NCBI GenBank assembly: GCA_964486935.1
Contig: CAZAPG010000002.1
Coordinates: forward strand, 1 to 64,000
Length of the DNA: 64,000 nt
From: CAZAPG01 sp964486935
GTDB lineage: Bacteria > Chloroflexota > Anaerolineae > 4572-78 > J111
Direction: 5' to 3'
Shown: positions 51,921 through 61,106 of the stretch, piece by piece
Layout of the letters: each line of letters begins with the position of its first letter
Numbering within the stretch: the stretch's first letter is position 1
Made by a program: the position numbers and the translations under genes
Notes under the pieces: model-generated
The model's input: only the letters and a program-made list of their open reading frames with translations
Database searches by the model: none
What the model was told of the DNA's origin: nothing

Positions 51921-52232
51921 ATGATGACCCTCCAAGACAGCCTGACCCACCTGACCGCCGAAGTAACCCAATTACGCCAGCAGCTAGAGCAGGTAAACCA
52001 GCGCCTGGATATGATTTACGGCGCAGTGACCCGCCTGGCCGGAACAGGCCAGCCCGAACCCGTCTTTCAAAAGAAATCGGCTGCCGGCGCCGGCCTGCTC
52101 TCGGCCGCAACAATGATGGACCCCGGCAGCATGCTCAACTCCCTGCGGCAGTATGCCCAAAACGCCGGCCTCACAATTCCGCCGGAGTCAATTGAGCGGC
52201 TGCAAGCAGACTTGCCGGGACACGAAACGTAA
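51921..52232 (+). CDS. Hypothetical coiled-coil protein
   Basis: This is a 103-residue protein. Residues 5-40 form a leucine-zipper-like coiled coil (LTHLTAEVTQLRQQLEQVNQ), and the rest is a short Gly/Ala-rich and then helical tail. AAAAAGGA precedes the ATG pair. No family recognised. It stands 50 nt before the 299-residue unknown protein. Confidence 0.65.
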   Translation: MMTLQDSLTHLTAEVTQLRQQLEQVNQRLDMIYGAVTRLAGTGQPEPVFQKKSAAGAGLLSAATMMDPGSMLNSLRQYAQNAGLTIPPESIERLQADLPGHET

Positions 52233-52285
52233 CCGCCGCCGCCCGGCAAACAACCCTCGCCAAACTTGACCCGCCACAGAGGTGA

Positions 52286-53185
52286 ATGATGATATTATCA
52301 AAAACGCCCAAAAATTTCGTTCCCTTGCCCTACCGCCATGTCAGCGTGCAGCCCTACCGCGGCCCCATGACGCCCGCCGCCATTGAGTCACATTTGTTGG
52401 GCAAAGACTCCTACCGGCGCACCCGCTTCGTGGTACTGGAGCAGGGGGAAACCTGCGCCGTAGCCGCCGTCAGCCGCCACAGCGAGGAGCCGCTTTTCAG
52501 CCCCATCACCGCCGTAGAGGTGCTGGCCCTGCCCGATACCTGCCTGCTGGTTGAAGATGAATCCGTTGATGTTGGCAACCCCTCGGCGCTGGCCGCCAAA
52601 GCCAAGGCGCTGAGGCTGGGGCCAGAGGCCACGCTGGTGGTTCGCGGCCTATACAGCCACGTCAATTTCATTCACCGGCCCGACCCGCTCAAAATTCGGG
52701 TGGTTGATATTACGCCGCCCAACACCCCCAAATTGATGAGCATGGCCCACAAAGTGCTCGATTACGCCGACGACCTGCCGGCCATCCAGCTGGAGCCGGA
52801 ATATTTTGACTTGCGAGAGCTGGCCGCTCAGGACCCCGACGCCGAAGCATTTCTGATTCCCTGCCGCGCTTCCGGCCTCAATTTTAACGTGCCCACCTAT
52901 TTTCTTGACGAGCGCCCCGCTCGCCGCAACTGGACGATGATTGCCTGCGAGCGCAGCCGCCAGTTTCACCAACATTTTTATGGCGACGAAGCCCCCCGCA
53001 TCGACATGTGCCCCCGCCGCCTGACCCGCGATGACGGCTCGCCCACCCTGGTGAGATGCTGCCTGCTGGAAGAGCGCATCGAGGTTGAGGGCAACCGGGC
53101 CATTGTGCCCTGGGGCGCAACCCGCACTCAGGTGGAAGAAGCCCTGCAGAGCCTGGCCAATTTAGAAAAAACCGATCACGAATAG
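52286..53185 (+). CDS. Conserved hypothetical protein
   Basis: This 299-residue soluble protein has no motif I can name. It has a regular alpha/beta composition, PEATLVVRGLYSHVNFIHRP near 113-132, DITPPNTPKLMSMAHKVLDY near 139-158, and CPRRLTRDDGSPTLVRCCLL near 241-260. Clustering before two aspartase/fumarase-superfamily lyases and near comA suggests a role in the same pathway. AGAGGTGA precedes the tandem ATG. The GC content and codon use match its neighbours, which supports it being real. Confidence 0.72.
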   Translation: MMILSKTPKNFVPLPYRHVSVQPYRGPMTPAAIESHLLGKDSYRRTRFVVLEQGETCAVAAVSRHSEEPLFSPITAVEVLALPDTCLLVEDESVDVGNPSALAAKAKALRLGPEATLVVRGLYSHVNFIHRPDPLKIRVVDITPPNTPKLMSMAHKVLDYADDLPAIQLEPEYFDLRELAAQDPDAEAFLIPCRASGLNFNVPTYFLDERPARRNWTMIACERSRQFHQHFYGDEAPRIDMCPRRLTRDDGSPTLVRCCLLEERIEVEGNRAIVPWGATRTQVEEALQSLANLEKTDHE

Positions 53186-53319
53186 CTCCCAAGAAACAGC
53201 CGGTAGGCCGGGGGGTGGGGGGTGTCCCTTCATCCCTGTTTCTTGCAGCCGGCGTAATCCTGTTGTATCAAGGAATTAGCTCGAATGAACAAATGTCACC
53301 AAGTTGGCAAATAAAAAAT

Positions 53320-53354
53320 ATTCGTGATATTGGTCAATTTGCGCCATTCGTGAT
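53320..53354 (+). repeat. Direct repeat ATTCGTGAT
   Basis: Two copies of ATTCGTGAT at 53320-53328 and 53346-53354 lie in the AT-rich leader before the first lyase gene. The role is unknown; they may be part of a promoter region. Confidence 0.45.
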
Positions 53355-53383
53355 AAAAAGGTTAATCTAAAGGACAACGGACA

Positions 53384-54883
53384 ATGAGGGAAATAAAAGG
53401 ACACCTGGGCCTGGGCGACCGGCTGAAGGAAGGCCCGGCCCCGGAACTGATTGCCTCGGCTTTTGCCCTGGAAGCGGGCGATGGGCCGCTGCTCAACCAC
53501 GGTATGAGCCTGGCCGACCTGGCCCACGCCGTCATGTTAATTGAAACCGGCCTCATTCCCGCCGAGGCCGGAGCCACCTTGCTGGCCGCGCTGCTGGCCT
53601 TGCACGACACCCCGCCGGCGCAAATTCCCTTTGACCCGGCCAGGGGCGACGCCTACAACAACCGCGAATACCTGCTGCGCCGGCAAGCGCCGGAGGTGGC
53701 CGGCTGGCTGCAAGCCGGACGCCCCCGCCGCGAAGTTTCCACCCTGGCCTATTTGCTGGTGGTCCGGGAGCGGCTGCTGACCCTTACCGGCGCGCTGCTG
53801 AATTTAATGGACGCCCTGCTCACCCTGGCCGAAACCCACCAGCGTACCCTCATGCCCGACTACACCTACCTGCAAACTGCCCACCCCACCACCCTGGCTC
53901 ATTACCTGCTCACCTTTGTCCAGCCGATGACCCGCGACCTGGCCCGGCTGCGGGCCGCTTTTGAGCGCGTCAACCTTAGCCCGGCCGGAGCGGGCAGCAC
54001 CAACGGCTCGCGCCTGCCGCTAAACCGCGAGCGGCTGGCCGGGTTGCTGGGTTTCGATGGCCTGGCCCTCCACGCCCGCGATGCCATGTGGCAGCCGGAC
54101 GGCCCCATCGAGGTGATGAGCGCCATCGTCGCGCTGCTGGCCAACGCCGGCCGCCTGGCCGAGGACTTGCAAATTTGGGCCACCGCCGAATTCAACTTCA
54201 TCGAACTGGCCGACCGCCACTCGCGCATCAGCGTCATTATGCCCCACAAAAAAAATCCCTACAGCCTGGCCTTTGTGCGCGGCCTGGCCCGTGAGATGGT
54301 TGGCCGGCTGGCCGGCGCTGCGGCGCACCAGCTCACCCCCTCCGGGCAGGTGGACAACCGCATTTTTGATTATGGCGGCGTGCCCCACTCGCTGGCGCAG
54401 GCGGCGCAGGCCAGCCAACTGCTGGCCGGAACAGTGGCCGGTTTGACCGTTAACCGTGAGGTGATGGCTCACCGGGCGGCGCAGGGCTACGGCAGCGCCA
54501 CCGATTTGGCCGAGTCGATTATGCTGGCCGCCCGGCTCGACGCGCATACCGCCCACCGCATCGTGGGGCAGGCAGTCCGCATGGCCCTGCAAGCGGGTCA
54601 ACCCATTGACGCCAACCTGCTGAACCGCGCCGCCGCCGACGTGATTGGCCGCTCCCTCGATTTATCGCCGGAACAAATTGCTGCGGCCACAGACCCGCAG
54701 GCTATTATTGAAACCCGCGCCGGGCCGGGTGGGGCTGCGCCGCAAGCTGTCGAGGCGATGATTGGCGCATTTCGGGCCGCAGCCGGCGAGGCGGCCGCCT
54801 GGCGAAATCAAACAGAAACACAACTGGCCGCGGCCACAACCCAATTAATAGAAACGGCGCGAGAACTGGCGGCGCTGAAATAA
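53384..54883 (+). CDS. Argininosuccinate lyase-like protein (aspartase/fumarase superfamily)
   Basis: This 499-residue protein has the ArgH-like layout: TYLQTAHPTTLAHYLLTFVQ near 163-182 (ArgH normally has the QP/HAQP equivalents), AGAGSTNGSRLPLNRE, and a signature loop SVIMPHKKNPYSLAF near 285-299 in place of GSSxMPxKxNPD. The departure from the ArgH signature and its partnership with a second lyase and a sulfonate gene argue against simple arginine biosynthesis. Superfamily members perform beta-eliminations that give fumarate-like products. The downstream lyase starts 33 nt later. The substrate is not known. Confidence 0.82.
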   Translation: MREIKGHLGLGDRLKEGPAPELIASAFALEAGDGPLLNHGMSLADLAHAVMLIETGLIPAEAGATLLAALLALHDTPPAQIPFDPARGDAYNNREYLLRRQAPEVAGWLQAGRPRREVSTLAYLLVVRERLLTLTGALLNLMDALLTLAETHQRTLMPDYTYLQTAHPTTLAHYLLTFVQPMTRDLARLRAAFERVNLSPAGAGSTNGSRLPLNRERLAGLLGFDGLALHARDAMWQPDGPIEVMSAIVALLANAGRLAEDLQIWATAEFNFIELADRHSRISVIMPHKKNPYSLAFVRGLAREMVGRLAGAAAHQLTPSGQVDNRIFDYGGVPHSLAQAAQASQLLAGTVAGLTVNREVMAHRAAQGYGSATDLAESIMLAARLDAHTAHRIVGQAVRMALQAGQPIDANLLNRAAADVIGRSLDLSPEQIAAATDPQAIIETRAGPGGAAPQAVEAMIGAFRAAAGEAAAWRNQTETQLAAATTQLIETARELAALK

Positions 54884-54916
54884 AAACGGAATACGCAACA
54901 CGCAAGGAGCAAACCC

Positions 54917-56293
54917 ATGCCTATCCATATGATTGACTCTCAAATTTACGGCGGGGCCTGGAGCAGCGACGAGATGCGGGCCATTTTTGACGACATCCCC
55001 CGCACCCAGGGCTGGCTGGAGGTGATTGCCGCCCTGGCCGAAGCGCAGGCGGAGGTCGGCCTGATTCCGGCGGAGGTTGTGCCGGAAATCCGGCGGGTGT
55101 GCAAGGTGGAGTTATTGAGCATGGACGCGCTGCGGCAGGGCTATCAGGAAACGGGCCACTCTACGCTGGGCCTTATCCGCGAGTTGAAAAAGCTCTGCCC
55201 ATCCGAGGCCGGGGAGTGGCTTTACTACGGAGCCACGGTGCAGGATATTACCGACACCTGGCTGGCGCTGGCCCTGCTCAAAGTGTGGGATATTGTGTTC
55301 AGGGATTTGCGGGACATTGAGGAGATTTTGCTGCGGCTGGCCCAAACTCATCGGGACACGCCCATGCCGGGCCGCACTCACGGCCAGCCGGGCCTGCCCA
55401 TCACCTTTGGTTTTAAAGTGGCCGTCTGGCTGCGCGAGATTCGGCGGCACATCGAGCGGCTGAAAGATGCGCGCCGGCGAATGGGCGAAGGCCAACTGGC
55501 CGGCGGAGTCGGGTCGCTCTCATCCTTTGGCGATAAAGGCTTTGAGTTGCAGGAACGCTTCTTTGCCAAACTGGGCCTGCGCGCCCCCGATATCGCCTGG
55601 ATTACAACCCGCGATACGAGTGTCGAATTTATCAATATATTGGCGATGATTGCCGCCACCTTTGATAAAATCGGCCACGAAGTTTACAACCTGCAACACC
55701 CGGAGCTGGGCGAGGTGCGCGAGGGTTTTGTCGGCGGCACGGTGGGCAGCATCACCATGCCCCACAAGCGCAACCCGGAAATTGCCGAGCACCTGGGCAG
55801 CCTGGCCCGGCTCATCCGTCACAACGCGGCCTGCCTGGCCGAAAATCTGGTGCATGAGCACGAGCGCGATGCTCGCTCGTGGAAGGCGGAATGGGGCTTG
55901 ATTGGCCCCACCTGCGCTATGACCGGCGCGCTATTGCGGCTGTCAAAAATTATGTGCGCCAATCTTCAGGTGGATGAAGCCCGAATGATGGCCAACCTGA
56001 AAGCCACGCGCGGCTTTGTTCTATCGGAGGGGGTGATGCTGGCCCTGGCCCAAAAAGTCGGCAAGCAGACCGCCCACGAACTGGTCTACGCCACTTCGAT
56101 GGCCGCGTTTGAGGCAGGGCGTCCCCTGAAAGAAGCCGTGCTTGAAAATGAGCAAATCACGGCGCACCTGTCAACCGCAGAAGTTGAAACGCTGTTCGAT
56201 TACCGCCAGCGGCTGGGGCTGTGCCGCGAATTTGTCGATAGAGTAGCCGCCTTAACCGAAACCGACCGGGCCACAGACCTGTCAGGTTTTTGA
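54917..56293 (+). CDS. Adenylosuccinate lyase-like protein (aspartase/fumarase superfamily)
   Basis: This 458-residue protein has the three superfamily motifs: GHSTLGLIRELKKL with YYGATVQDITDTW near 102-114, PGRTHGQPGLPITFG near 151-165, and GSITMPHKRNPEIAEHLG near 278-295. It resembles PurB and 3-carboxymuconate cycloisomerase equally. It forms a pair with the ArgH-like gene. In the bacterial coenzyme M pathway a lyase of this superfamily removes phosphate from phosphosulfolactate, so that role is possible given comA nearby. AAGGAGC lies before the ATG. Confidence 0.85.
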   Translation: MPIHMIDSQIYGGAWSSDEMRAIFDDIPRTQGWLEVIAALAEAQAEVGLIPAEVVPEIRRVCKVELLSMDALRQGYQETGHSTLGLIRELKKLCPSEAGEWLYYGATVQDITDTWLALALLKVWDIVFRDLRDIEEILLRLAQTHRDTPMPGRTHGQPGLPITFGFKVAVWLREIRRHIERLKDARRRMGEGQLAGGVGSLSSFGDKGFELQERFFAKLGLRAPDIAWITTRDTSVEFINILAMIAATFDKIGHEVYNLQHPELGEVREGFVGGTVGSITMPHKRNPEIAEHLGSLARLIRHNAACLAENLVHEHERDARSWKAEWGLIGPTCAMTGALLRLSKIMCANLQVDEARMMANLKATRGFVLSEGVMLALAQKVGKQTAHELVYATSMAAFEAGRPLKEAVLENEQITAHLSTAEVETLFDYRQRLGLCREFVDRVAALTETDRATDLSGF

Positions 56294-56389
56294 CATAATC
56301 CTGGCAAAATAGTTGCCTGACAATCAGAACTTTGAAAACCCGACATGTCTTACCGCCAAATTTGGAATTACTGGTTGCCCCTGGTTTAA

Positions 56390-56418
56390 TTGAAAAAAAA
56401 TTTTGTTGTTGGTATAAT
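56390..56418 (+). promoter_or_regulatory. Promoter of the BTAD-kinase gene
   Basis: TTGAAA (56390-56395), a 17-bp spacer, and a perfect TATAAT (56413-56418) form a near-consensus sigma-70 promoter. The predicted start near 56425 leaves a leader of under 20 nt. Confidence 0.85.
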
Positions 56419-56441
56419 CAGACCGCAGAGGGAGCGGTCTG
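56419..56441 (+). promoter_or_regulatory. Inverted repeat at the transcription start, probable operator
   Basis: CAGACCGC (56419-56426) and GCGGTCTG (56434-56441) are perfect inverted copies with the ribosome site GAGGGAG placed between them, directly before the ATG at 56442. The dyad begins right after the -10 hexamer and spans the start point, so repression or autoregulation is likely. Confidence 0.65.
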
Positions 56442-59400
56442 ATGCCAGGATTAAAACTTTTTTTGCTCGGTCCACCCCGGATTGAGTTGAACAATACCCC
56501 CATTGACATCCAGCGACGCAAAGCCCTGGCGCTGCTGGTCTATTTGGCTGTTAACGGCCAGCCCCACAGCCGCGATGCCCTGTCCACCCTGTTTTACCCC
56601 GACCATTCCCAAAGCCGCGCCCGCGCCTATCTGCGGCGCGATTTGGCCGTGCTCAACACCAGCCTGGCCGGCGAGTGGATTATTACCGACCGGGATACCG
56701 TGGAAATCAATGCCGAAGATGACCTTTGGATAGATGTGACGCACTTTCGCCAGCTTTTAGCCGCCTGCCAGGCCCATAATCACCCCCTCGATAAGCCCTG
56801 CGCCGAATGTATCTCTCTGTTAACCCAGGCCATCGCGCTTTATAATGATGACTTTTTGGCCGGCTTCACCCTGAGAGATTGCCCCGAGTTTGACGACTGG
56901 CAATTTTTTCAGGCCGAAGGGTTGCGCCAGCAACTGGCCTCAACCCTGGAGCGATTGGTGTACGGTTGCAACGCCCAAAATGAGCACGAAGCCGCTATTG
57001 CCTATGCTCGCCGCTGGCTGGCCCTGGACCCGCTGCACGAACCGGCCCAGCGAGCATTGATACAGGCTTATGACCAAAGCGGGCAACCGGCGGCCGCCCT
57101 GCGACAATACGAGGAGTATGTGGCGCTGCTTGAAGAGGAATTGGGCCTGCCGCCAGAAGAAGAAACAACAACCCTGTATGAAGCCATCAAAGCCAAGCGA
57201 TTGTTTGGCCCCTTCCTCAAAGCAGAATCTCGGCCGGACCGGCCTGAAGGCAAATTAGCCACGCCCTCTCCGGCCAAAAAACCAAACCTGACGCCAGGCC
57301 GGCCAGAACAGATTGAAGCAGAGCCGGACCACTCGCCGCCGGCCGGCCACCCACCCAATTCAGCAAAAGACGTTACCGGCGAGGCTGCCCCACTCGAACG
57401 TTTGCCTGTTCCACCCGCCCCGCTGGTGGGGCGGGAAGTTGAATACCAGCAGCTTTTAGATGCCCTGGCCCAAACTCGTAATGGGCGAGGGCAAGTTGTT
57501 TTTATTGAAGGCGAACCGGGTATTGGCAAAAGCCGCCTGGCCCAGGAAGTCGCCCGCCACGCCCAATTGCAGGGCGTGGGCGTCATCTGGCACAAATGCT
57601 ACCCGTCGGAGCAGGCGATGCCTTACCAGGCGCTGGTTGACCTGTCGGCAAAAATGCTGGATGCCTGGCCGGCCAGCACCTTCAGCCAAATTCCGCCCCC
57701 TTTACTGGCCGAACTGGCCCAACTGGCGCCAGAGATACTGATGACCTTTCCCAACCTGCCGCCATTGCCTAATGGGCTGGCCGAAGCGCGTCAGGCCCGC
57801 CTGTTTCGGGCGCTCCATCAATTTGTGGTGGCCCCTGCCCAAAAAGGCGCGTTAATATTGGTTATTGATGACATTCATTGGGCCGACCACGTGACGCTTC
57901 AGTTTTTGCACCATTTAACCCATCAAATCGCCGCTCACCCGGTTTTGCTCATTTGCACCTTTCGCACCGAGGAGGTGGCCCTGGATGTCGAACTGGCAAC
58001 CTCTGTGGCTGCCATGCAGCGCGAAGCCCACGTAACCCACCTGCGCCTGGCTCGCCTGACTCCGCAAGATGCCAATTCGCTGATCGTGTCTCTGTCTATT
58101 CCGGCCTATGCGGCAGAATTGGGCCACTGGCTGTACCGGGAAACCGAGGGCAACCCCTTCTTTTTGATGACCATTTTACAATCTTTGCAGGAGCAGGGGC
58201 TTTTGCCAACCGAACCCGACGCGAACTGGAGTCTTAATCTGCAATCTTTGCAGGCGGCCAGCACCCAATTGACCCTGCCAGATGCGCTGCGCCAATCGGT
58301 GCGCGACCGGTTGCGCCGCGTGCCGCCGCCGGCCCAGCAGCTTTTGGATATAACGGCGGTGTATGGACGTCGCTTTGATTTTTCGGCGTTGCAGGCCATT
58401 ACCGGCGAAAATGCGGTGACGCTGCTCAATATGGTTGAAGAATTAACCGCTCGCCGGTTGTTGCGCGAGGAAGAAGAGGGCCGCACCTATGATTTTAACC
58501 ACGATAAAATTCGCGAGGTGGTTTATCACGATTTAAGCCGCATGCGCCGGGTGCTGCTGCACCGGCAACTGGCCCAGGCCCTTGAACCCCTCTATTCTCA
58601 CGAGGTGGGCCGGCTGGCCGAACATTTTGAAAAGGGCGAGGTATGGGATAAGGCCGTTGCTTATCTGGCCCAGGCCGGCGAACGCGCCCGGCAATTTTTT
58701 GCTATGGAAGAGGCCCTGGATTTTTACAACCGGGCCATTGCCCTGGCCGAAGCGCAGCCTGCGGCAGCCAGCCGGTCGATGTTGCTGAACCTGTATGAGC
58801 AGCGTGGCGAAACTCGCGGCCTGGTAGGAGGCTATGCCGAAGAAGCTATTGCCGATTTGAAGCTGGTGCTCAACGCGGTCCGCGAGGCCGGCGACCAAAA
58901 CAGAGAACGGGTTTTGCTGACCCGCATGGGGCAGGTTTATCGCTACAGCGACCGCTACAGCGAGGCGCTTGACCATCTGAAGGCGGCCCTGGAGGTGGCC
59001 CGGCGCGGCGACGAGCACTATGTGGCCGACGCCCTGTACCATTTGGGAACAACGGTGTGGAGCCAGGGATATAACGACCAGGCCCTGGTCTATCATCAGG
59101 AAGCGGTTGACATTTGCCAGCGTCTCAAGTTGTCAGACCTGGTGGCCGTGCAGGCGCTTCACGGCCTGGGCGAAGCCTTCTTTTTGGCAGGTCGGGCTGA
59201 AGAAGCGATTGAGTTGTACGAAAAATCTTTGCGTTTGGCCCGGCAAATTCAAGACAAAGGTTACGAGTCTGAAAACCTGGGCAATATTGGCATGGCCCTG
59301 CAACTTTACGGCGTTGCCAACTATAACCGGGCCAAAGAGGTATTTACCAAGGCGCTTCAAATTAGCCGGTCGGCCAATCTGGAGTGGCATTTGGTGCAGA

Positions 59401-61106
59401 TATTAGGCCCGTTGGGGCTGGCCTGCGGTTTAAGCGGCAATTACCAGCAGGCCCTGGATTACCTGACCAAAAGTTTGCCTATTGCCGAATCTATTGGGGC
59501 CAAACGGTTTCACTCGCTGCTGCTGGATATGTACGGCGTTATCTGGCAAGAGTTGCGCCAGCTGGATAAAGCCAGGGCCGCGCATGAGCAGGCCGTGGAA
59601 CTGGCCCAAGAGGCCGGCGCCGGCTGGTGGCTGCCCCGCATTCAGGCCAATCTGGCCATCGACCGGCTGCGGTTGGGCGATTTTAGCATTGAGCAAATAC
59701 TGTACACCACGCTGGAAGACGCCGTTAGCCGCCGCCTGGAACTGCACGCCGTTCGTTGTTTAGAGGGGCTGGCCGAGTTAGCCCTGGCCAAAAATGACCC
59801 CCGGCAGGCGCTGCAACATGCCGACTGGCTGCAACGGCTGGCCCAGCCGGGCGGCCTGCGAGAGATGGTGGCCCAGGCGCATCGCTGGCGCGGCGAGGCC
59901 CTGCTGGCGCTGGAAGATTTCAACCAATCTGCGGCCGAGTTGCAGCAGGCCCTGGCTCTGGCCGAGTCAATTGGTCGCCCTCGCTTACAGGCCGATGTTC
60001 ACGCGGCGCTGGCCCGGTTATTCAAAGCCCGGCAAAACGAAGAGGCGGCGGCGCAACATCGAGCGCAGGCCGGGCAGATTGAAGACTCATTGATGGAAAT
60101 GCTGCAACAGGCAACGGCAGCCCCGGAGCCGCCATCTGCCGGCGATAAAACGGCGGAATATTATGCCGGCGAAAGCGACCGGGTCTCGGAAATAGAGGCG
60201 CTGGTAGCCATAATTCTGGGTGATAGCGCCCCGGAAAAGAAGCCGGCCTCGCGGCTGATGTCTATTGGGCCGCGTTTCATTCAGGAAGATTTAATTGCTA
60301 CCGGCGGTATGGGCGAAGTTTACCGGGGCCGGGATACCGAAACCGGCCAGCCGGTGGCAATCAAACGGCTCCGGGCAGACCTGCTGGCCCACAACCCGGA
60401 GGCAGTCCGGCGGCTTATTCGAGAAGGCGAAATTTTGCGCCAGTTGAACCACCCCAATATTGTTAAAATGCTGGCAACCCTTGAAAACGCCGGGCAGCCA
60501 ATCATAGTTATGGAATATGTGCCCGGCGGCTCTCTGCAAAAATTGCTCGACATGCAGCCCCAGCTTCCGCTGGAACGGGTCGTAGATATTGGGCTGGAGT
60601 TGGCCGACGCGCTGGTTCGGGTTCATCATGTTGGTATTTTGCATAGAGATTTGAAACCGGCTAACGTGTTGCTGGCCGATGATGGAACCCCACGCCTGAC
60701 CGATTTTGGCGTAGCCTATCTTGGCTGGCAAACGAGTCGAATCACCCAGGAAGGGGCTATTTTGGGCACAAGCGTCTACATGAGTCCCGAAGCCTGGCGT
60801 GGCGAGAAACTCGACGCCCGCAGCGATATCTGGTCTTTTGGAATTTTGCTGTACGAAATGCTGGCGGGACAGCCCCCCTTTGCCGCAGAAAACCCTGTAG
60901 CCATTATGACCGCCATTTTGAATGAGCCTGTACCCACCCTGTCCCAATTTCGGCCAGATACGCCGCCGGCCCTGGCCGAGCTGGTTAAACAGATGCTGGC
61001 CAAAGCGCGAGAATTACGCATTGATAGTATGCGCCAGGTAGCGGCCGGCCTGGAGATTATTCAGCGGAGTATAGCTGCCGACCATGGCCCCAAAGATTTA
61101 ATTTGA
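56442..61106 (+). CDS. BTAD-type regulator fused to ATPase, TPR array and Ser/Thr kinase
   Basis: This is a 1554-residue signalling protein. Residues 1-95 are an OmpR-type winged HTH (LKLFLLGPPRIELN) and 100-250 a bacterial transcriptional activation domain (ALYNDDFLAGF, AIAYARRWLALDPLHEPAQR). Residues 325-640 are an AfsR/MalT-type ATPase, with Walker A EGEPGIGKSRLAQE near 356-369 and Walker B LILVIDDIHWADHV. Residues 770-1230 are TPR repeats. Residues 1275-1530 are a Hanks-type kinase with GGMGEVYRG near 1287-1295, the VAIKR lysine, HRDLKPANV near 1400, DFGVA near 1420 and MSPEAW. The kinase motifs are complete. The 3' end overlaps the convergent EamA gene by 50 bp. Probably a STAND-type transcription factor with built-in phosphorylation output; targets are unknown. 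Confidence 0.9.
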   Translation: MPGLKLFLLGPPRIELNNTPIDIQRRKALALLVYLAVNGQPHSRDALSTLFYPDHSQSRARAYLRRDLAVLNTSLAGEWIITDRDTVEINAEDDLWIDVTHFRQLLAACQAHNHPLDKPCAECISLLTQAIALYNDDFLAGFTLRDCPEFDDWQFFQAEGLRQQLASTLERLVYGCNAQNEHEAAIAYARRWLALDPLHEPAQRALIQAYDQSGQPAAALRQYEEYVALLEEELGLPPEEETTTLYEAIKAKRLFGPFLKAESRPDRPEGKLATPSPAKKPNLTPGRPEQIEAEPDHSPPAGHPPNSAKDVTGEAAPLERLPVPPAPLVGREVEYQQLLDALAQTRNGRGQVVFIEGEPGIGKSRLAQEVARHAQLQGVGVIWHKCYPSEQAMPYQALVDLSAKMLDAWPASTFSQIPPPLLAELAQLAPEILMTFPNLPPLPNGLAEARQARLFRALHQFVVAPAQKGALILVIDDIHWADHVTLQFLHHLTHQIAAHPVLLICTFRTEEVALDVELATSVAAMQREAHVTHLRLARLTPQDANSLIVSLSIPAYAAELGHWLYRETEGNPFFLMTILQSLQEQGLLPTEPDANWSLNLQSLQAASTQLTLPDALRQSVRDRLRRVPPPAQQLLDITAVYGRRFDFSALQAITGENAVTLLNMVEELTARRLLREEEEGRTYDFNHDKIREVVYHDLSRMRRVLLHRQLAQALEPLYSHEVGRLAEHFEKGEVWDKAVAYLAQAGERARQFFAMEEALDFYNRAIALAEAQPAAASRSMLLNLYEQRGETRGLVGGYAEEAIADLKLVLNAVREAGDQNRERVLLTRMGQVYRYSDRYSEALDHLKAALEVARRGDEHYVADALYHLGTTVWSQGYNDQALVYHQEAVDICQRLKLSDLVAVQALHGLGEAFFLAGRAEEAIELYEKSLRLARQIQDKGYESENLGNIGMALQLYGVANYNRAKEVFTKALQISRSANLEWHLVQILGPLGLACGLSGNYQQALDYLTKSLPIAESIGAKRFHSLLLDMYGVIWQELRQLDKARAAHEQAVELAQEAGAGWWLPRIQANLAIDRLRLGDFSIEQILYTTLEDAVSRRLELHAVRCLEGLAELALAKNDPRQALQHADWLQRLAQPGGLREMVAQAHRWRGEALLALEDFNQSAAELQQALALAESIGRPRLQADVHAALARLFKARQNEEAAAQHRAQAGQIEDSLMEMLQQATAAPEPPSAGDKTAEYYAGESDRVSEIEALVAIILGDSAPEKKPASRLMSIGPRFIQEDLIATGGMGEVYRGRDTETGQPVAIKRLRADLLAHNPEAVRRLIREGEILRQLNHPNIVKMLATLENAGQPIIVMEYVPGGSLQKLLDMQPQLPLERVVDIGLELADALVRVHHVGILHRDLKPANVLLADDGTPRLTDFGVAYLGWQTSRITQEGAILGTSVYMSPEAWRGEKLDARSDIWSFGILLYEMLAGQPPFAAENPVAIMTAILNEPVPTLSQFRPDTPPALAELVKQMLAKARELRIDSMRQVAAGLEIIQRSIAADHGPKDLI

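Noticed and set aside
53384..56293. Annotating the two lyases as argH and purB.
   Set aside because: The first has a changed signature loop, and neither is next to arginine or purine genes, so only superfamily-level names are justified.
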